A stretch of DNA of 8,179 nt. Origin: a bacterium. GTDB lineage: Bacteria > Patescibacteriota > Microgenomatia > UBA1400 > RBG-16-45-19. Of this stretch, positions 3,533-8,179 are shown piece after piece; positions within the stretch are counted from its first letter, which is position 1, and every line of letters starts with the position of its first letter. A program made the translations under genes and the position numbers. The notes below the pieces were generated by a model. That model had not been told where the DNA came from. It was given only the letters and a program-made list of their open reading frames with translations, and did no database searches. The DNA lies in assembly GCA_003247275.1 (NCBI GenBank), contig QKAA01000026.1, positions 1 to 8,179 of the forward strand. The letters are read 5' to 3'.

Positions 3533-5272
3533 ATGTGTGGCATTGTTGGAGCAGTTGATGCTTCAGGCTTGGCTGCATCTTCCTTAGTTTTATCGGGCCT
3601 TATCGATTTGGAATATCGAGGATATGACAGCTTTGGAGTTGTTTATGAGGTTGATGGAAATAAAGACTTTTTGATACATAAAGAAGTGGGCGAGGTAAGT
3701 AAAACAAAGTTTATTCCCCCACAAAAAAGTGTCGTTGCCTTGGGACATACCCGTTGGGCGACGCATGGCAGTGTAACAAAAACAAATGCTCACCCTCACC
3801 TATCGTGTGATTCTCGATTTGCTATCGTTCACAACGGAATTGTAGAAAACCACAATCAACTTCGGGATCAACTGGTGGCTCGTGGTCATCAATTTGTTTC
3901 AACAACCGATAGTGAGGTATTGGCTCATTTGATAGAAGAATACGAGGAGTTGGACTTGCCGATGGCAATGCATAAAGTAATGGCTACCATCACTGGCCGA
4001 AATGCATTTGTAATTTATGATCAAAAAACCAAACAGTTAGCCGGGATTGCTCATGGTAGTCCGCTGTTGGTGGGGACTAATGAGTCTCGGGTGTCGATGA
4101 TAGTGAGCGACTCGGAAGGTTTTGCTGACTCAATAACTCAGTGGTTGCGTTTGCCGGGTGGAATGGTCGCCGTCTTATCTTCGAGTGGCGTGAATTTAAT
4201 TGATGTGAATGGAAAAGAGCTGACGGCATCTTTTAAGAAACGCACTACTCAAAAAAGACGATTGACTCATTTGGAATCGTTTATGTTGTCAGAAATTAAA
4301 GAACAACCAGACGTGTTGCGACGACTAGCGGACAGAGGTGGAGAATTTACTGGGTTTATTTCTCCCAAGGGAGCTGTTTATTTATCAGGTTCTGGCAGTG
4401 CTTATCATGCAGCATTGTTTGGTGGCTATGTATTTCTTCGACAGAAAAAGAGGGCAATAGCTGTCCAGGCAAGTGAATTTACTCATTTTATTGAGGGAAT
4501 ACGACTTTCAGATGAGGTGTTGTTTTTATCACAAAGTGGCGAAACGGCTGATGTATTACAAGCTGCAACACTCCTTTCTCAGCAAAATCATCCTTTTTAT
4601 GGTTTAACCAATCGAGAAGAGTCACAGTTGGCATCTGCGGCAGCAAAGTGTCTATTTTTGGGAGTAGGGACCGAGAGGGCAGTACTGGCGACGAAATCCT
4701 TTGTGGGAAAACTTGCCAGTTTATTATTGATGAGCAGGTCGATTGAGAAAAATGCATTAAAAGCTACGGCTGATGCTTTGGATATTGTTGTTAGCAACTC
4801 ATACATTAAACGTTCTATTTTGCCAGTGGTGCGACAGTTATCTCAGTTCAACAAAATTCTGATTATCGGAAGAGGTCAATTGTATCCGGTTGCACTGGAG
4901 ATTGGTCTTAAGTTTAAAGAGGGTTGTTATGTAATGGTGGAAACCGCGGCGGCGGGTGAATTCAAGCATGGTCCACTAGCTTTAGTGGATAAAAAGACCG
5001 TTTGTCTTGGATTAATTTCTCCCGATGATGATTATGAATTAATGCAGTCTAATTTGTCAGAAATTCAGGCTCGAGGAGCAAAGGTTATCACGATTGGTTG
5101 TGCTACTAACCTTTCTCCTTACAACTCTATTCAGATACCGAGTGTGGATATTGCTGGATATCCTCTGGTAATTACAGTGATTGGGCAACTGCTTAGCTTT
5201 TATTTGGCAAAAGTTTTTGGAATCAATCCTGATAAACCAAGGAATTTAGCAAAATCGGTAACCGTATTTTAG
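3533..5272 (+). CDS. glmS: Glutamine-fructose-6-phosphate aminotransferase (isomerizing)
   Basis: This 579-residue enzyme makes glucosamine-6-phosphate from fructose-6-phosphate and glutamine, the first step toward UDP-GlcNAc for peptidoglycan and other envelope sugars. The N-terminal class II glutaminase domain (about 1-215) begins MCGIVG, with Cys2 as the nucleophile once Met is removed. It shows LEYRGYDS (26-33), GHTRWATHG (71-79), NAHPH and HNGIVEN (100-105 region). Two SIS sugar-isomerase domains follow: the first with SGSGSAYHA and LSQSGETADVLQA (about 285-345), the second with IGRGQLYPVALEIGLKFKEG and AAAGEFKHGPLALV (445-484). The C-terminal NLAKSVTV includes the conserved Lys573. All key motifs are present and the length is slightly below the usual ~600. 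The start is fixed by Cys2 and GGAGG. The mRNA is probably controlled by the upstream glmS ribozyme. The stop overlaps that of smpB by four bases. Confidence 0.97.
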   Translation: MCGIVGAVDASGLAASSLVLSGLIDLEYRGYDSFGVVYEVDGNKDFLIHKEVGEVSKTKFIPPQKSVVALGHTRWATHGSVTKTNAHPHLSCDSRFAIVHNGIVENHNQLRDQLVARGHQFVSTTDSEVLAHLIEEYEELDLPMAMHKVMATITGRNAFVIYDQKTKQLAGIAHGSPLLVGTNESRVSMIVSDSEGFADSITQWLRLPGGMVAVLSSSGVNLIDVNGKELTASFKKRTTQKRRLTHLESFMLSEIKEQPDVLRRLADRGGEFTGFISPKGAVYLSGSGSAYHAALFGGYVFLRQKKRAIAVQASEFTHFIEGIRLSDEVLFLSQSGETADVLQAATLLSQQNHPFYGLTNREESQLASAAAKCLFLGVGTERAVLATKSFVGKLASLLLMSRSIEKNALKATADALDIVVSNSYIKRSILPVVRQLSQFNKILIIGRGQLYPVALEIGLKFKEGCYVMVETAAAGEFKHGPLALVDKKTVCLGLISPDDDYELMQSNLSEIQARGAKVITIGCATNLSPYNSIQIPSVDIAGYPLVITVIGQLLSFYLAKVFGINPDKPRNLAKSVTVF

Positions 5273-5763
5273 CGGTCGTGCCACTTTAATTCGTGAGCGG
5301 CATCGCGGGCTTGGTCACGGGCTTTAATAGCTTCGCGCTTTTCATAGACTCGTTTACCACGAGCCAGGCCCAGGAGAACTTTGAGGTGGCGACCTTTAAG
5401 ATAAATCTTGAGGGGAATGAGGGTTAACCCTTTTTGTTTGAGGCTCATACTTAAATCAAGCAATTGTTTTTTGTGGAGCAATAACTTACGACTTCTGGTT
5501 TCTTCGATTTCTTCGTTGCGAGTAAATTGGTAGGGAGTGATGTGCATATTAACCAAGTTGGCCTCGGTGCCAATAAAGCGAACGTGCGAGTCCTTTAAGG
5601 AAGCACGACCAAGCCGCAAGCTCTTAACTTCCCAGCCTTTTAATTGAATACCGGCCTCAATGGTGTCGAGAACCGTGTAGTCGTGGCGGGCGGACTTGTT
5701 GACGATTTCTGATGGTGGTGATGCAGTTGGTTTTTTCATAAATGGGTATAGGGCCAGATTCAT
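5269..5763 (-). CDS. smpB: SsrA-binding protein SmpB
   Basis: SmpB binds the tRNA-like domain of tmRNA and delivers it to stalled ribosomes, its C-terminal tail standing in for mRNA in the decoding channel. The family signature is clear: NKSARHDYTVLDTIEAGI, followed by LKGWEVKSLRLGRASLKDSHV, then the beta-barrel core with HITPYQFTR, RSRKLLLHKKQ and KGLTLIPLKIYLKGRHLKV, and a basic tail GKRVYEKREAIKARDQARD that becomes helical on the ribosome. The length is 164 residues from the ATG at 5763; an internal ATG at 5739 (MKKPTAS) would give 156, closer to the family norm. Neither has a good ribosome binding site, so the start is uncertain. The gene has its own promoter (5791-5802) and converges on glmS with overlapping stops. 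Its RNA partner is encoded at 2785-3186. Confidence 0.96.
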   Translation of the reverse strand: MNLALYPFMKKPTASPPSEIVNKSARHDYTVLDTIEAGIQLKGWEVKSLRLGRASLKDSHVRFIGTEANLVNMHITPYQFTRNEEIEETRSRKLLLHKKQLLDLSMSLKQKGLTLIPLKIYLKGRHLKVLLGLARGKRVYEKREAIKARDQARDAAHELKWHDR

Positions 5764-5790
5764 CTTTTTCTGGTTGCCTTACTTAGAGGT

Positions 5791-5802
5791 ATTGTATCAA
5801 GA
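5791..5802 (-). promoter_or_regulatory. Promoter of smpB
   Basis: The minus strand reads TCTTGATACAAT, an extended -10 (TGA then TACAAT) ending 27 bases before the first smpB ATG. It differs by one base from the tmRNA element TCTTGATATAAT, suggesting matched expression of the two trans-translation components. No clear -35 is seen. Confidence 0.6.
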
Positions 5803-5827
5803 GAATGAAAGGAATAAGCGGGGAGTG

Positions 5828-7618
5828 TTATTGGCTGGCATTAGTTTGGTAAATGTTGCCTTGTTTGAGGATAAAAACTGATTGGCCATCTTCGGAAAGA
5901 ACAATGTCAGAGGCAGTGCTTAAACCTGACCAGGCAATTTGCTTTTGATATTGGCCAGTTTTGGTGGTGATAACAATACGTTGATTATCAGCGTCAAGAA
6001 TAGCGACTAAATCAAGATCAGGATGAACTGAAAAACTGGGAGTGTTGTTGCCAAGGGGAAGATCAAGGCCAGTAATGGAGAAGTTTTGGGGAGCTCCTTG
6101 AGTGTAACGGGTAATTTTGCCACCGGGTTGGAGTAACCATATCTGACCGTCAATTTGGATGCGGTTATAAGTGGTGCCACTGAGAGAAACACCCGCCCCA
6201 AGCCAGTTTTGTTTGGCGCCAACTCCGCCAGTGATGGCGGGATAACGATAGATGGTGCTTTGTCCGGGATCAACCAGATAGAGATTATTATTAAAAAGGC
6301 CAACTAGTTGGGGCTGACTCCATTCGGGGTCGGCTTTTACCTCTACAGAAGAACTATTGCGAGTAAGTGAAGTGGTGACGATACCTTGAGGCGTTAACAT
6401 AGCCGCCTGAGTATCTGAGACAGCCAAACTTGAAGCCCCATTTAGGTCTTGGCCGCCGGCGATAATATCGTTTCGTTTGTTGTCGATGTCAATTTTGATC
6501 AAGGTAACGGTGGCTTGATCCCAAACGACGAGGTTGGTTCCAGCGCGATCAAGATTGGTGCCTTGGAGATTAGATTTGATGGTATTGAGGGGGTACCAGA
6601 CAGGAATTTCAGCTAAGGTAAGTTCGCCCGCAATAGTTTGGTATTTGGAATTGGTTTGATCGTAGAGGGTTTGCCATTTTTCTGCCCAAGTTGATTCATC
6701 TTCAAAGTTTACTTTGGCTGTCTCTAGTTCATCGAGAGCTTGCTTTAGTTCGGCTCGAGCAGCAGTTTGATCAACGGCATACAAGGCTTCAGCAGCAGTT
6801 GTTTTTTGAGTTACCATGGTGGTTAAGGTATCAAATTGTTCGGTGCGCAGATTTTTCTCTCTAGCTCTGGCACCCAACAGGACGGAGGCGAGAAGGAATA
6901 GCAAGACAACCACACCCAAGGCAAAGGTGCGGCGTTTTTTTAATTGAATATGATCAGGTTTTGACGGAGATAAATTAATGGTTTGAGGAGATTCACCCTC
7001 ATCATCTTGAGCTTGCTCATCGACTTGGCCAATGTGAATATGAAGGGCGGCGGTTTGAGTGGGATGGGTTGACTGATTGATGGTGATGGCTAACTGATCT
7101 AATTGATCTTGAAGGGCGGGACCATTTTCGAGTAAATTGAGATTTTCAAGTAATTCTGATTGACCGGCTTGAAACCACCAAATATCATTGGGTCGCCATT
7201 CGCCTTGATTAGCAGCCCAGGAAAACTGATCGTTTTTGAGTAATTGAATAGGAGTTTTTTGATCACGAACCAGAATGATGGCCGCTTGGCCATAGGTCAT
7301 GGGAGTGATGGTGGTAAGCGAAATGGCAGCAGCAGCAAAAGAGACTGATTCTTGGTAGGTTTTAGTCAGTTGGTTGAGAGTTTGATACAGGGCTTCGGAG
7401 GTTTTTAGTTCGAGGCTGTGATAGGTTTTTTCAAGTTTGTCCAGGAATTCCATGCCAGCATCGGCAAATTCTGGATCATTTGAGGCAAGAGCAACAATCC
7501 AAACTGGCTGATTTTCTGGGTTAATTTGTTGGGGGGACTGGGACAAAACGACCGTTTGAGACCAACCAGTTACTTCTGGAAGAGACACAAGTGGTTTGAT
7601 CTCCAACTCGACAGGCAT
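5828..7618 (-). CDS. Membrane protein: degenerate PP2C-like domain, one TM helix, coiled coil and beta-propeller
   Basis: This 596-residue protein has four parts. Residues 1-200 resemble a PP2C (PPM) phosphatase fold: SFAAAAISLTTI strand-helix, then YGQAAIILVRDQ and NDIWWFQAG, in the order of PPM core strands. The metal-binding Asp motifs are not evident, so it is probably not an active phosphatase. An acidic linker (201-222) leads to KKRR and a single TM helix (232-250). A soluble helical segment (about 255-330) looks like a coiled coil. The C-terminal part (335-596) has repeated blades with NNNLYLVDPG, GQIWLLQPGG, LDLVAILDADNQRIVI and GQSVFILKQGNIY, a beta-propeller presumably facing outside. 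This suggests a bitopic sensor or scaffold across the membrane. It is the last gene of a minus-strand set with a small membrane protein and a PH-domain protein; the function is unknown. The domain calls are by eye. Confidence 0.85.
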   Translation of the reverse strand: MPVELEIKPLVSLPEVTGWSQTVVLSQSPQQINPENQPVWIVALASNDPEFADAGMEFLDKLEKTYHSLELKTSEALYQTLNQLTKTYQESVSFAAAAISLTTITPMTYGQAAIILVRDQKTPIQLLKNDQFSWAANQGEWRPNDIWWFQAGQSELLENLNLLENGPALQDQLDQLAITINQSTHPTQTAALHIHIGQVDEQAQDDEGESPQTINLSPSKPDHIQLKKRRTFALGVVVLLFLLASVLLGARAREKNLRTEQFDTLTTMVTQKTTAAEALYAVDQTAARAELKQALDELETAKVNFEDESTWAEKWQTLYDQTNSKYQTIAGELTLAEIPVWYPLNTIKSNLQGTNLDRAGTNLVVWDQATVTLIKIDIDNKRNDIIAGGQDLNGASSLAVSDTQAAMLTPQGIVTTSLTRNSSSVEVKADPEWSQPQLVGLFNNNLYLVDPGQSTIYRYPAITGGVGAKQNWLGAGVSLSGTTYNRIQIDGQIWLLQPGGKITRYTQGAPQNFSITGLDLPLGNNTPSFSVHPDLDLVAILDADNQRIVITTKTGQYQKQIAWSGLSTASDIVLSEDGQSVFILKQGNIYQTNASQ

Positions 7619-7662
7619 ACAATTTTCACCAACCTAATGACTTTGCTTATTTTGTCTTTGGT

Positions 7663-7908
7663 CTAGAGTACCATGATTGCCCACAAGAGCGCCACTAAAC
7701 TCAAGATAACGTGAGCGCCACTGATGGAGTAAATATGGGCTTTGGCCCCAGTACTTAAGACCTGAAACATGCGCCTAATTTGAGTCAGAACTACAAAAGA
7801 AAAGGCGGCATAGAGAGCAAAGGCAAAAATAATACAGATTTTTATGACGGATAGGAAACCACCATTGATAAATTGCTCAAAGTTTTGGATAAAAATGAGG
7901 TTGTTCAT
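7663..7908 (-). CDS. Small two-helix membrane protein, function unknown
   Basis: This 81-residue protein has two predicted membrane helices (about 18-41 and 62-80) joined by a short basic and polar loop (QIRRMFQVLSTGAKAH), giving a helical hairpin. It resembles the small DUF5657-type proteins common in candidate-phyla genomes, though that identity is unverified. Its ATG overlaps the stop of the upstream PH-domain gene in a TAATG junction (shared base 7908), so translation is probably coupled. The stop lies 44 bases before the large PP2C-like/propeller gene. No function can be assigned. The tight coupling suggests the three products act together at the membrane. Confidence 0.8.
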   Translation of the reverse strand: MNNLIFIQNFEQFINGGFLSVIKICIIFAFALYAAFSFVVLTQIRRMFQVLSTGAKAHIYSISGAHVILSLVALLWAIMVL

Positions 7909-8179
7909 TATTTGACTCTCCCCTCAAGTTTTTCTTGCTCTTCTTGAAGCAAAAGGTCATTTAGGACATTAACCACTTTGGCTGGATTGGGAGTATTCCA
8001 AATTTCGATGGAGGCTTCGGTTTGTTGGGGAGCCATAGCAACAACAGCTCCAGCAGTTTGGATAAGCACGTTACCAAAGCCTAAGAGGCTGGGGAAGACG
8101 CTAGTGACGGAATAAGTAATATCTTCGATATTTTCTAGTTTAGTAACAGTAACGTTTTGGTAGATGAGGTGGAGAAAAT
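7908..8179 (-). CDS. Bacterial PH-domain protein, C-terminal part
   Basis: The last 89 codons of a gene cut by the window edge are visible, with stop TAA at 7908-7910. The segment VTVTKLENIEDITYSVTS, then LLGFGNVLIQTAG, with VPNP-like NTPNPAKVVNVLNDLLLQ near the end, matches the pattern of bacterial PH (bPH2/YdbS-like) domains: strand, 'IEDI' turn, 'GFGNVLIQTAG' strand pair and the closing helix after N-P. Such proteins usually have membrane helices before the PH domain, which would lie outside the window. A charged tail (EEQEKLEGRVK) ends the protein. It is translationally coupled to the next gene by a one-base stop/start overlap. Confidence 0.8.
   Translation of the reverse strand, partial: FLHLIYQNVTVTKLENIEDITYSVTSVFPSLLGFGNVLIQTAGAVVAMAPQQTEASIEIWNTPNPAKVVNVLNDLLLQEEQEKLEGRVK

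Noticed and set aside
5696..5881. A 61-codon plus-strand open frame between smpB and the large membrane gene
   Set aside because: It overlaps both minus-strand genes and the smpB promoter, and it has no ribosome binding site or recognisable sequence.

Overview
The window looks like part of a chromosome from an uncultivated, AT-rich, small-genome bacterium, most likely of the Candidate Phyla Radiation (Patescibacteria). This is inferred from the style of the poorly characterised proteins (a degenerate PP2C-like, transmembrane and beta-propeller protein; a small two-helix membrane protein; a bacterial PH-domain protein; a LolA-like lipoprotein), from the tight gene packing, and from tRNA genes without an encoded CCA. 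No mobile element, phage gene or CRISPR array is visible.

Layout. Positions 1-87 hold the 3' end of a plus-strand gene that meets, stop codon on stop codon, a minus-strand patatin-like phospholipase (84-890). After a 138-base spacer with two hairpins comes a minus-strand pair of small unknown genes (1029-1385 and 1401-1619). They lie directly downstream of two class II serine tRNA genes (1641-1724 and 1742-1828), one of which has the very unusual anticodon ACU. A divergent promoter region separates these from a plus-strand lipoprotein gene (1920-2729), which ends at a strong terminator. Abutting that terminator on the minus strand is a complete tmRNA gene (2785-3186) with an unusually long tag. 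A compact divergent promoter region follows. On its plus side lies a leader that I interpret as a divergent glmS ribozyme (about 3294-3423) in front of glmS (3533-5272). smpB (minus, 5269-5763) overlaps glmS tail to tail. The rest (5828-8179, minus) looks like one transcription unit: PH-domain protein (truncated by the window), small membrane protein, then the large PP2C-like/propeller protein.

How the parts relate. tmRNA and SmpB are the two dedicated components of trans-translation ribosome rescue. Their genes flank glmS and carry nearly identical promoter elements (TCTTGATATAAT and TCTTGATACAAT). Closely related elements (TCTTGTATAAT) precede glmS and the serine tRNA pair, suggesting a local promoter consensus. 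GlmS makes glucosamine-6-phosphate for the cell envelope, and the ribozyme would provide product feedback on its own mRNA. The 5828-8179 genes look envelope-associated, but their function is unknown.

The items most worth checking are the variant glmS ribozyme, the ACU serine tRNA, the tmRNA with a long tag and a non-canonical T-loop, and the shared or symmetric promoters.
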